A stretch of DNA of 5,932 nucleotides from Campylobacteraceae bacterium (GCA_019162915.1 JAFLKZ010000141.1:2159-8090); one strand, 5' to 3'; numbered from the stretch's first letter, positions 1 to 5,354 are shown. Numbers and translations: made by a program. Notes: generated by a model from the letters alone, not told the origin.

Positions 1-1
1 G

Positions 2-448
2 GGCAAAGAAGAAGTTTTCCTTACATGTAAACCACTTTTGGAGAAAATAGGACAAACCATTTTCAACCTAAAAACCCCAGGGATGGCATGTAAAATGAAG
101 CTTATCAACAACCTTTGCCTTGGCTCATTCATGGCCACTATCGCAGAATGTACCGCTTTGGGTGAGGCGTGTGGTATCGATAAGACAGAGCTTTTAGATA
201 TTTTAGGCGCAGGAGGAGGAAAATCTCTCGTCTTGACTGCTAAAACTCAAAAGCTTATCACAGAAGATTTCAGTCCTCATTTTAGCAGTGCTGCTATCAA
301 TAAAGACCTTCATTGCTTACAAGATTTAGCCTACAGTATGAATCGCCCTTTATATACTGCAAGTGTGGTAAAAGAGCTCTATTCTAAAATGAAAGAACTA
401 GGAAAAGGGGAAGAAGACTTTTCTTCGATTTACAAACTTTTTAAATAA
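2..448 (+). CDS. Beta-hydroxyacid dehydrogenase (3-hydroxyisobutyrate dehydrogenase-like), 3' part
   Basis: This is the C-terminal part of an NAD(P)-dependent beta-hydroxyacid dehydrogenase (3-hydroxyisobutyrate dehydrogenase/6PGDH superfamily). Such enzymes oxidise a beta-hydroxy acid, or reduce the semialdehyde, in the cytosol. The frame is open from base 2 to the TAA at 446-448, so the gene begins outside the window and the N-terminal Rossmann domain is not seen. What is visible is the linker 'KPLLEKIGQTIF', then the family's catalytic segment 'GMACKMKLINNLCLGSF', in which the Lys before 'LINN' matches the family's catalytic lysine. The rest is the all-helical NAD_binding_11 domain, ending normally. 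The TTG at 38 lies inside the protein and should not be taken as a start. The true substrate cannot be told from this part (hydroxyisobutyrate, tartronate semialdehyde and GLYR-type succinic semialdehyde are all possible). A TTACATGTAA motif lies in frame at 21-30, and another begins just past the stop. Confidence 0.85.
   Translation, partial: GKEEVFLTCKPLLEKIGQTIFNLKTPGMACKMKLINNLCLGSFMATIAECTALGEACGIDKTELLDILGAGGGKSLVLTAKTQKLITEDFSPHFSSAAINKDLHCLQDLAYSMNRPLYTASVVKELYSKMKELGKGEEDFSSIYKLFK
21..30. repeat. TTACATGTAA copy 1
   Basis: Perfect 10-bp palindrome inside the dehydrogenase gene, read as L-T-C-K. Confidence 0.8.
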
Positions 449-464
449 TCTTTACATGTAAAGA
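449..464. repeat. 16-bp perfect palindrome containing TTACATGTAA
   Basis: TCTTTACATGTAAAGA is a perfect palindrome starting at the base after the dehydrogenase stop codon. Its core (452-461) is one of six identical TTACATGTAA copies in the window. The stem is short and AT-rich, and no T-run follows, so it is a poor terminator. It more likely marks a protein-binding or otherwise iterated DNA site. Confidence 0.7.
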
Positions 465-477
465 CAATAAAAATATT

Positions 478-535
478 TATGCAATATATTGCTTTTTTAT
501 TAATTATTTTAGTATAATAAGCAAAATATTGCATA
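478..535 (+). promoter_or_regulatory. hipBA promoter with two inverted operators
   Basis: The promoter has a -35 TTGCTT (489-494), an 18-bp spacer and a perfect -10 TATAAT (513-518). Two copies of a GCAA-N4-TTGC element flank it. The upstream copy, TATGCAATATATTGC (478-492), has a perfect 12-bp palindrome core at 481-492 and overlaps the -35. The downstream copy, GCAAAATATTGCATA (521-535), is the same 15-mer in inverted orientation with one mismatch and covers the expected transcription start. The centres are 40 bp apart, about four helical turns, as expected for cooperative binding of HipB dimers. HipB autorepression is established in E. coli. These particular sites are my inference. Confidence 0.75.
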
Positions 536-546
536 AAGAGGCGAAT

Positions 547-801
547 ATGGAACTTCAAGAACTTAGCCAAATCATTCAATCCAAACGCAAAGAGCAAGGT
601 TATACACAAAAAGAACTTGCTACACTGTGTGCCATTTCAACCCGCACCCTTGCAACTATCGAAAATGGCTTTGATGTCGATGTTGGCATCCAAAAAGTGA
701 TGATGAGTCTTGATATTTTAGGCTATGAGCTTGATATTCGACCTAAAAAACGCCCTTTAACCTTAGATGAACTCAACAGGCAAAACCATGAGAGAGCTTA
801 A
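547..801 (+). CDS. hipB: HipB-type antitoxin, XRE/Cro-family transcriptional regulator
   Basis: This 84-residue DNA-binding antitoxin is expected to neutralise the HipA kinase encoded directly downstream and to repress the operon as a dimer. An HTH_3/XRE domain fills roughly residues 5-60; the helix-turn-helix lies at about 20-41 ('TQKELATLCAISTRTLATIE', then N-G). The short tail after residue 65 is basic and polar. The start is the ATG at 547, preceded by AAAGAGG (535-541) with 5-nt spacing. The longer frame from the TTG at 529 would begin inside the downstream operator and has no ribosome binding site. The last 14 bp overlap the preferred start of hipA, so the two are probably translationally coupled. 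Only HTH-family similarity identifies the protein itself; the HipB assignment rests on its neighbour and its size. Confidence 0.88.
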   Translation: MELQELSQIIQSKRKEQGYTQKELATLCAISTRTLATIENGFDVDVGIQKVMMSLDILGYELDIRPKKRPLTLDELNRQNHERA

Positions 802-1936
802 TGTTTTTGTCAATAACACAAAATCTGGTCATTTAACCCAAGAGAATCAAAAATATATCTTTACTTATGATAATGATGCGACAAATCTCGTCTCAGTTAC
901 CATGCCACTTCGTCGTGAAAGTTGGAACGATGTCAGGCTTCATCCAATATTCCAGATGAACTTGCCAGAGGGCGCGCTCAAAGAGGCTATTCAAAAAAGT
1001 TTTGGAAAGCTCAAAGTTATGGATGCTATGGGCTTTTTAGAAGTCATTGGACCGCATGTCTTGGGACGCGTCAAATTTTCAAAACCTGAGCGAAGTGAAA
1101 ACATCGAGACACTCGAGGGGATTTTATTTGAAGATACAGAAGAACTCTTTGATGCCCTCCTTTTAAAATATTCTATTCGTTCAGGCGTTTCTGGTGTACA
1201 ACCCAAAGTATTACTCGATGCGTACAATAAAAATACGATGCTACTAGAGCATTTCATCGTAAAGTCGTGGAGCAGTGATTTTCCAGAACTCGCCGCCAAT
1301 GAATACTTTTGCATGAATGCCATCAAACGCGTAGGGCTTAACGTGCCAGAGTATCATCTTTCCCAAAATCGAAAACTGTTTGTGATGAAACGCTTTGACA
1401 TCAAAAATGAAACCGAGTACTTTGGGTTTGAAGATATGTGTGTACTACTAGGAAAAAATAATGACGATAGCAAATACCACGCCAGTTATGAAGATATCGC
1501 CAAAATCATCAAAACAGCTATCGCACCAGAACATCGAACAAAAGCACTAGAGGACTTTTTTACAGCGCTCATCATGAATCACCTTTTACGCAACGGCGAT
1601 GCACACCTCAAAAACTTTGCTATTTTATACGACAAAGACTATACGGATGCCAACTTAGCACCCATCTATGATGTCGTAAATACAACCCTCTATAACCCAA
1701 AAGATATACCTGCGCTTAGTCTTAGTGGTGGCAAAATTTGGTGGAAGAAAAAAACCTATACCAACTTTGGAAAGCTTACATGTAACATCAAACCCTCACG
1801 CATGGAAGAGATTATCGAAGCGTGTATTTTGGCTGTGCAGGAGACTAAAAAAGAAGTCATAGTGTACTGTGAGCAACATCTTGATTTTAAAGAGTTTGGA
1901 CTAAAACTGATTAATGCATGGAGAGAAGAGGTTTAA
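788..1936 (+). CDS. hipA: HipA-type toxin, serine/threonine kinase
   Basis: This is the toxin kinase of a HipBA system. In E. coli HipA phosphorylates glutamyl-tRNA synthetase and halts translation, producing persistence; the target here is unknown. The 382 residues contain the N-terminal couple_hipA domain (about 1-100) and then the HipA_C kinase fold. Visible motifs are the Ser/Gly loop 'SGVSGVQPK' (132-140), the ATP-binding Lys159 in 'FIVKS', 'VMKRFD' (199-204), the catalytic loop 'NGDAHLKN' with Asp271 and Asn276, and the metal-binding 'IYD' with Asp295. All expected catalytic residues are present, so the kinase looks active. I chose ATG 788, giving 'MRELNVFVNN', the usual HipA beginning, with CAGG at 777-780. 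The ATG at 767 would add seven residues and lacks a good ribosome binding site. It is shorter than E. coli HipA (about 440 residues). Both the N-subdomain and the kinase are in one chain, so this is not the split HipBST layout. Confidence 0.92.
   Translation: MRELNVFVNNTKSGHLTQENQKYIFTYDNDATNLVSVTMPLRRESWNDVRLHPIFQMNLPEGALKEAIQKSFGKLKVMDAMGFLEVIGPHVLGRVKFSKPERSENIETLEGILFEDTEELFDALLLKYSIRSGVSGVQPKVLLDAYNKNTMLLEHFIVKSWSSDFPELAANEYFCMNAIKRVGLNVPEYHLSQNRKLFVMKRFDIKNETEYFGFEDMCVLLGKNNDDSKYHASYEDIAKIIKTAIAPEHRTKALEDFFTALIMNHLLRNGDAHLKNFAILYDKDYTDANLAPIYDVVNTTLYNPKDIPALSLSGGKIWWKKKTYTNFGKLTCNIKPSRMEEIIEACILAVQETKKEVIVYCEQHLDFKEFGLKLINAWREEV
1776..1785. repeat. TTACATGTAA copy 3
   Basis: Perfect 10-bp palindrome inside hipA, read as L-T-C-N (residues 330-333). 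Copy 2 is the core of the palindrome at 449-464. Confidence 0.8.
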
Positions 1937-1938
1937 AT

Positions 1939-1992
1939 CTAAACCACCTCAATATCCCTCTGAAAAAACCCTTTATCGTTGGTGATGATGAG
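1939..1992 (-). pseudogene. Possible C-terminal fragment of a PIN-domain (VapC-like) protein
   Basis: Read on the minus strand, 17 codons give 'LIITNDKGFFQRDIEVV' followed by TAG (1941-1939), three bases past the hipA stop. This resembles the end of PIN-domain ribonucleases, where a 'L(I/L)TND..F' strand carries an acidic active-site residue and is followed by a short 'iev' strand. A stop codon (1995-1993) lies immediately upstream in frame, and no start or remaining domain can be found. If real, it is a remnant of a convergent toxin gene. The match is short and could be chance. Confidence 0.3.
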
Positions 1993-2065
1993 CTAATATG
2001 ATGCACTCTTATCTCATTTTTATTAAGCCAGATGGCTTACTATATAATCGAAAAAATTTAGAGAC

Positions 2066-2075
2066 TTACATGTAA
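2066..2075. repeat. TTACATGTAA copy 4
   Basis: Perfect 10-bp palindrome in the spacer between hipA and the IS110 remnant, about 50 bases upstream of the small-RNA -10 box. Confidence 0.8.
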
Positions 2076-2120
2076 AGATTTATTGAATTGGCCTTGAAAA
2101 AGTTAAAAGTTTAGCCCCCG

Positions 2121-2209
2121 TATAATGAAAAAAGCCAAAAAGTTATACCGTTACAAAGAGAGTTTGAGATGTCAATATGCTGGGTTTAGCCCAGAGCGGT
2201 TCTTTTTTC
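2121..2209 (+). ncRNA. Candidate small RNA with its own promoter and terminator-like end
   Basis: A consensus -10 TATAAT (2121-2126) has no good -35: TTGAAA at 2094 is 21 bp away. It would start a transcript near 2133. The transcript would form a short hairpin TTGA-GATG-TCAA (2164-2175) and the stem CTGGG/CCCAG (2180-2194). A long-range ACCG (2147-2150)/CGGT (2197-2200) pairing would sit directly before TTCTTTTTT, giving a terminator-like end. No open frame of note lies inside. This is inferred from promoter plus structure only; no known RNA family is recognised with confidence. Confidence 0.3.
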
Positions 2210-2241
2210 TTAAAAAATAGAATTAGCTTGAGGGTCAGTTA

Positions 2242-2396
2242 AGTGATTGCACTAAAAACTTGAGTGGTAACAAAGTCAACTTTAGGGTTAGACTGTACTG
2301 TACGAGGCGAAGTTAATGTGCAACAAGGTTGAATAATTGGCAAGAGGATATTCCTCTTGCCTACCAAACTCTCCAATCATTTCATGGAGGTTTATC
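2242..2396 (+). ncRNA. Candidate bridge RNA / structured leader of the IS110 element
   Basis: IS110-group elements encode a bridge RNA in the noncoding end next to the transposase; it pairs with target and donor DNA. This 155-base spacer is of similar length and is rich in local pairing. It has a bulged stem AGTCAAC/GTTAGACT (2274-2294), CAAC/GTTG (2321-2331) and a perfect 10-bp hairpin GGCAAGAGGA-TAT-TCCTCTTGCC (2339-2361). An outer ATTGG/CCAAT pairing (2336-2340 with 2373-2377) encloses the last hairpin. Guide loops cannot be assigned without the intact element and its insertion site. The hairpin could instead only regulate translation of the transposase, whose Shine-Dalgarno follows 25 bases later. 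Confidence 0.35.
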
Positions 2397-2949
2397 ATGG
2401 ATAATTTTATCGGATTGGATGTCTCTAAGTCAACAGTGAGTGTATTCATTCCTCAAGGCGAAAGTGAGATTGAAATAGCCAATACAGCACAAGGTTTTAC
2501 AAGTTTGCTTTCCAAACTCAAAAAGCTTTATAAAAAAGAACACGATTCACTAGTGTTTGTTTATGAACCAACATCGAGTTATAGCAATACACTAGAACTC
2601 TTTTGTGCCAATAAACACATTCGAGTCTTTAAGATAAATCCTAAAGCTTCTCATAACTTTGCCAAAGCCTTATCGTTACGTAGTAAAACAGATAAAGTAG
2701 ATGCAAGAATGCTTGCTAAAGCAGGAGCTTTAGCAAGAGAAGGAGAGATTCATATTCCTCTGGTTGATAGACTTGTGGGTCAGATTAATGATCTTATGAG
2801 CTATTATGGTGGCTATTCGTTTCAATGAAGATATAAAATGTTTTTACGACCGACTCAAAGAAAAAGGTAAACATACTACAGTGGCACAAATTGCTGTGAT
2901 GAAAAAACTCATTATTATTGCTAGAGCTTTGTTTTATACTGATTTCTAA
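2397..2949 (+). pseudogene. IS110-family transposase, internally deleted and frameshifted
   Basis: The gene starts at ATG 2397 after GGAGG (2386-2390, spacing 6); the earlier TTG at 2337 lies within the leader hairpin. Residues 1-140 form the RuvC-like DEDD domain: Asp8 in 'GLDVSK', Glu57 in 'YEPTSSY', Asp99 and Asp102 in 'KTDKVDA'. This is the same spacing as the D-E-D-D set known from IS621. After 'DRLVGQINDLM' the text jumps, near 2795-2806, to the family's distal C-terminal segment in another frame: 'AIMVAIRFNEDIK', 'DRLKEKGKH' and 'VAQIAVMKKL', ending at TAA 2947-2949. The middle, including most of the Transposase_20 domain with the catalytic serine, is missing. The N-terminal frame ends at 2828 (143 residues). 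The distal frame stays open for another 31 codons beyond 2949, to 3045, so that stop may itself be secondary. Confidence 0.85.
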
Positions 2950-3134
2950 GGGTTTGAAAAATTATTTCATGCAGATCAAGATTATTCAAGTGAAATTTAT
3001 CAGATTCACTGTGGAATAGTGGCTCAAAAAGCCAATGTTGATTAAAGGAGAAAATAGAGAAAAATACTTATGTTTTTTTAAGATTTTTAGGGAGTTTTAA
3101 GGTGGTAACTGACCCTTTTTATTCTGAATACCCG

Positions 3135-4121
3135 CTATTTAAGCTTTATATTTCTTAGTAAGGTGTCATGATTGGCACTTACTTCATTAATACTCGCTGA
3201 CGCCGTAATAATCGACACCAAATATTCATTGTAATTAATACATATTGCTTCCAGAAATGTTTTATTATCTTTATCTTTTATTATAAATGAGCCATGCGAC
3301 GCTTGCTTACTCTGAAACTTGCTCTTTTTAATCAATTTTGCCTCTAATCCAACACTATCCGCTAAGCCTTTAATACAATCGTCAGTTGAAGCACTTGTAT
3401 CTTTTCGTTGATTTTTCATAATGGCTATCGCTTGACTATTTTCTTCATCTAGTTTGAATAAATACTGTTTTTGCTTGATATCATTAATAATAATCTCATT
3501 TTGCACAAAAGGCATGATGGAAATGACAGACATCCATGGCGTTATAAATCTTTCTTTAGGGACAGGATTCCATGTTTTACTTAAAAGCATACCAACTCTT
3601 TCAATACTTGCATCAATTCCTAATAGCACCTGATCGCATGTATCTTCTGTGATATACTGTTTTTGTCCCTTTATTGAAATTGGAGTTCCATTGGCTGCCG
3701 TAGCAAGCATCATTTCTGTGCTCTCAATAGACTTATGAGCATTAAGCTCTTTCATATAGTTTATAGCCTTCTCTAATCCTGGCGTGTTTATTATTTTTTT
3801 ATTTTTAACAGATAATTTAACAGCACTCCAAATATGATACTGATTTTGAATTGCTAAAGTTGATATCTGTCTTCCTTTTTCCAATTCTGCGACCGATGGC
3901 TTTGCCTTAAATTGTTTCCAATATTCGTCATAAACCTTTTGGTTTATATAGCCATCAGCATTCATAACAACTCTCAATAGCTCATCTGATTTTTCATTTG
4001 CATAAGCATTGAAAAATGTCAAAAATAAAAAAAATAAAAACAAATTTTGTACATATATCAATCCTTTATGTTGAATACTCAACTTTCGCGCAAAAAAAGT
4101 TAAAAGGAGTCGGAGCTTCAT
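3135..4121 (-). CDS. Secreted protein of unknown function, start disrupted by a one-base shift
   Basis: I do not recognise the family. The longest frame (328 residues) has a hydrophobic stretch at 22-37 followed by 'NAYA', predicting signal peptidase cleavage after Ala41 and export to the periplasm. The mature part is mixed helix/strand, rich in Lys and Ile, with three cysteines (162, 249, 294) and no transmembrane segment. The ATG at 4121 is doubtful: it sits inside a strong terminator hairpin and lacks a ribosome binding site. A far better start is ATG 4054-4052, seven bases after AAAGGA (4067-4062), but it is out of frame and stops after 11 codons. Adding one T to the T8 tract (4034-4027) gives MYKICFYFFLFLTFFNAYA, a classical 19-residue signal peptide, and then the long frame. 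TTG 4061 is the in-frame alternative, but it abuts the Shine-Dalgarno. The gene is therefore off or shifted as written. Confidence 0.65.
   Translation of the reverse strand: MKLRLLLTFFARKLSIQHKGLIYVQNLFLFFLFLTFFNAYANEKSDELLRVVMNADGYINQKVYDEYWKQFKAKPSVAELEKGRQISTLAIQNQYHIWSAVKLSVKNKKIINTPGLEKAINYMKELNAHKSIESTEMMLATAANGTPISIKGQKQYITEDTCDQVLLGIDASIERVGMLLSKTWNPVPKERFITPWMSVISIMPFVQNEIIINDIKQKQYLFKLDEENSQAIAIMKNQRKDTSASTDDCIKGLADSVGLEAKLIKKSKFQSKQASHGSFIIKDKDNKTFLEAICINYNEYLVSIITASASINEVSANHDTLLRNIKLK
4027..4067 (-). promoter_or_regulatory. Ribosome binding site and T8 tract that decide the start of the secreted protein
   Basis: On the minus strand AAAGGA (4067-4062) is followed by seven bases and then ATG (4054-4052). 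The reading frame from this ATG enters a run of eight T (4034-4027) and hits TGA soon after. One extra T would connect it to the long downstream frame with a perfect signal peptide. The tract is a plausible site of slipped-strand mispairing. Confidence 0.55.
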
Positions 4122-4134
4122 TTTTAACTTTTTT
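4093..4134 (-). terminator. Rho-independent terminator after the DUF4160-DUF2442 pair
   Basis: A perfect 13-bp inverted repeat, AAAAAAGTTAAAA (4093-4105) and TTTTAACTTTTTT (4122-4134), is separated by 16 bases that can add a small GGAG/CTTC stem (with one G-U pair). On the minus strand it starts 13 bases after the DUF2442 stop and ends in a T-run. The symmetric A/T arms could let it work in both directions. It overlaps the ATG of the longest frame for the secreted protein, arguing against that start. Confidence 0.7.
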
Positions 4135-4146
4135 CAAAATTCTTAT

Positions 4147-4389
4147 TTACGAAGCTCGAAGTTCATGGTTGATTTTATAGGATATGATGCCACCAAGAGA
4201 GATGTCTTCATCTATCTGCTCAAAATGCACTCCGATTCCATTACCGATAAGGCGATAGTTTAAAAGTTGTTCTTTTGTTGCATTTTGGATTTTTTTGGTG
4301 TAGCTATAAGGGATACTCAGAACATCGCTACTGTTGAGATAAACATAGATTTTATCTCCAAAATCAAGTCTAGTGATTGAAGTATTCAT
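4147..4389 (-). CDS. DUF2442 domain protein
   Basis: This 80-residue protein spans a whole DUF2442 domain. Recognisable pieces are the 'LSIPYSY' strand (family: 'isvPl.w'), 'ATKEQLLNYRLIGNGIGVHF' and the closing 'DEDISLGGII' (family: 'WP.lDEDlsv.gLl'). The molecular function is not established. DUF2442 genes very often sit beside DUF4160 genes, as here, and the pair has a toxin-antitoxin-like layout. The ATG at 4389 overlaps the upstream gene by 20 bp and has AGGAG (4400-4396) with 6-nt spacing inside that gene, so translation is probably coupled. A strong terminator follows, closing the two-gene operon. Confidence 0.85.
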   Translation of the reverse strand: MNTSITRLDFGDKIYVYLNSSDVLSIPYSYTKKIQNATKEQLLNYRLIGNGIGVHFEQIDEDISLGGIISYKINHELRAS

Positions 4390-4603
4390 TCCATGCTCCT
4401 ATGAGTTCATTTTGATGCTCTTGGATGATAGTCATTATTTTTCTTTCATCACTTTTGGTGAAATTTTGCCTATTTGTCACTTTTAATGTTTCAAGCTCAA
4501 CCCTCATATATCCATCTCCTTTTTCAACATGGATATGCACAGGCATATGCTCATCACTAAAAAAGAAAAATCTAAATCCATCAATTTTTAACACTGTAGG
4601 CAA
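4370..4603 (-). CDS. DUF4160 domain protein
   Basis: This 77-residue protein matches DUF4160 from end to end: an 'MPTVL' start, the family's 'GFRFFFFSDEHMPVHIHVEK' core (usual form 'yRFFFFSnE...pHVHV'), and a C-terminal 'LIGAWNEYF' helix. The histidines of 'HIHV' and the acidic 'SDEH' are the most conserved feature, but no activity is proven. Translation starts at TTG 4603-4601, which gives the canonical 'MPTVL' and has GGGAG (4615-4611) with 7-nt spacing. It is the first gene of an operon with DUF2442, with its own promoter just upstream. Such small linked pairs are often proposed as toxin-antitoxin modules; that is inference here. Confidence 0.85.
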   Translation of the reverse strand: MPTVLKIDGFRFFFFSDEHMPVHIHVEKGDGYMRVELETLKVTNRQNFTKSDERKIMTIIQEHQNELIGAWNEYFNH

Positions 4604-4626
4604 GGCAATTCTCCCAAATGATAATT

Positions 4627-4682
4627 ATTATACCATCTCATTTCTTAGTTTGTACAAATTCGAAACTTGTTTTACATGTAAA
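4627..4682 (-). promoter_or_regulatory. Promoter and palindromic sites upstream of the DUF4160-DUF2442 operon
   Basis: On the minus strand a perfect -10 TATAAT (4632-4627) is preceded, 19 bases upstream, by TTGTAC (4657-4652) as a possible -35. That hexamer lies inside a perfect palindrome TTTGTACAAA (4649-4658), placed where an autorepressor would block the polymerase. Fourteen bases farther up is TTTACATGTAAA (4671-4682), one of the six TTACATGTAA copies. The -10 is convincing; the operator role is inferred. Confidence 0.55.
4672..4681. repeat. TTACATGTAA copy 5
   Basis: Perfect 10-bp palindrome (12 bp with the flanking T and A) between the nifK terminator and the DUF4160 promoter. Confidence 0.8.
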
Positions 4683-4714
4683 GGTATTTTAAATGATTTG
4701 AAAGTAATTTTTAA

Positions 4715-4740
4715 CAAAAAAGAAGAGAGCCGAAGCTCTC
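4715..4740 (-). terminator. Rho-independent terminator of nifK
   Basis: On the minus strand GAGAGC-TTCG-GCTCTC (4740-4725) forms a perfect 6-bp stem capped by the very stable UUCG tetraloop. TTCTTTTTT follows. It lies three bases after the nifK stop codon, so it ends the nitrogenase transcript and separates it from the DUF4160 operon. Confidence 0.92.
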
Positions 4741-5344
4741 AACTTATCTTACGCAGTCAAAGAAGAAGTCAGTTTTACCGATATCTTTTGTCTCTTCATC
4801 CAGTGCATCAAGTACAGCATTGGTTATCCAAGTTAAAAGATTTAGTCCACCTTCGTATCCACTGATAGAGTATCTATGTAAGTGGTGTCTATCGAAGATT
4901 GGGAAACCGATACGGATAAGAGGTATTTTTGTATCTCGGTACAACTCTTTACCATAAACATTTCCGATCATAAAATCAACTGGTTCTGTGAAAAGAAGGC
5001 TTCGAAGATGCCATAAGTCTTTTCCCATCCAGATGTTACATTCTTCTTTCCATCCAGATTTGGATAGAATTTCTTGCATCTCTTTTTCCCAATTTTTTCT
5101 AGGCGCATTGTGACAAAGGATGTGTGTTGGTATAGCGCCCATCTCTACGAGAAAAGAAACTATGCCTAACAAAAAGTCAGGATCTCCCCAGATGGCAAAC
5201 TTTTTACCGTGCATATACGGGTAACTATCTTGCATCGCATCGACGAGCTGTCCTCTTAAAACAGTAAGCTCTTTTGGCACTGGCTTGCCAGTAAGCTCAC
5301 TTAGTTTCATCACAAATGCATCTGTTCCACCAAGTCCAATTGGA

Positions 5345-5354
5345 TTACATGTAA
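5345..5354. repeat. TTACATGTAA copy 6
   Basis: Perfect 10-bp palindrome inside nifK, read on the minus strand as V-T-C-N just before 'PIGLGGTD'. Confidence 0.8.

Larger units (their letters stand above)
1937..2396. other. Gene-poor region between hipA and the IS110 transposase
   Basis: These 460 bases hold no intact gene. In order they contain the PIN-like antisense fragment, a perfect 7-bp inverted repeat TAAGCCA/TGGCTTA (2024-2039) without a T-run, a TTACATGTAA copy (2066-2075), a promoter-like TATAAT (2121-2126) with a possible small RNA ending near 2209, and the left noncoding part of the IS110 remnant from about 2231. The density of fragments suggests an integration or decay hotspot downstream of hipBA. 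Confidence 0.6.
2231..3116 (+). mobile_element. Defective IS110-family insertion sequence
   Basis: A broken IS110-family transposase gene (2397-2949) lies between perfect inverted copies of AGGGTCAGTTA (2231-2241) and TAACTGACCCT (3106-3116). IS110 elements usually lack terminal inverted repeats, although the IS1111 subgroup has short subterminal ones, so the exact ends are uncertain. No target duplication is visible; none would be expected for this family. At about 0.9 kb it is shorter than typical intact members (about 1.2-1.5 kb), in line with the internal loss seen in the transposase. The element cannot move by itself. Confidence 0.55.

Noticed and set aside
529..546. TTG 529 as the hipB start
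   Set aside because: It lies inside the downstream operator and has no Shine-Dalgarno, whereas ATG 547 has AAAGAGG at 5-nt spacing.
767..787. ATG 767 as the hipA start
   Set aside because: It adds seven residues not typical of HipA and has no clear ribosome binding site; ATG 788 gives the canonical beginning.
991..1326. Antisense 111-codon open frame inside hipA
   Set aside because: It lies wholly opposite a gene with complete kinase motifs and has no ribosome binding site or recognisable domain; it is a shadow.
1930..1945. GGTTTA-AATC-TAAACC hairpin at the hipA stop
   Set aside because: The stem is only 6 bp and AT-rich, and no T-run follows; it is not supported as a terminator.
2024..2039. 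TAAGCCA/TGGCTTA hairpin as a hipA terminator
   Set aside because: It is a perfect repeat, but a T-run follows in neither direction and it lies about 90 bases past hipA.
2121..2209. tracrRNA of a type II-C CRISPR system
   Set aside because: The resemblance is impressionistic. No cas gene, array or matching repeat lies in the window, so only a generic small RNA is proposed.
4425..4865. Plus-strand 146-codon open frame over DUF4160 and nifK
   Set aside because: It runs antisense across two well-supported genes and the nifK terminator; there is no coding signal of its own.
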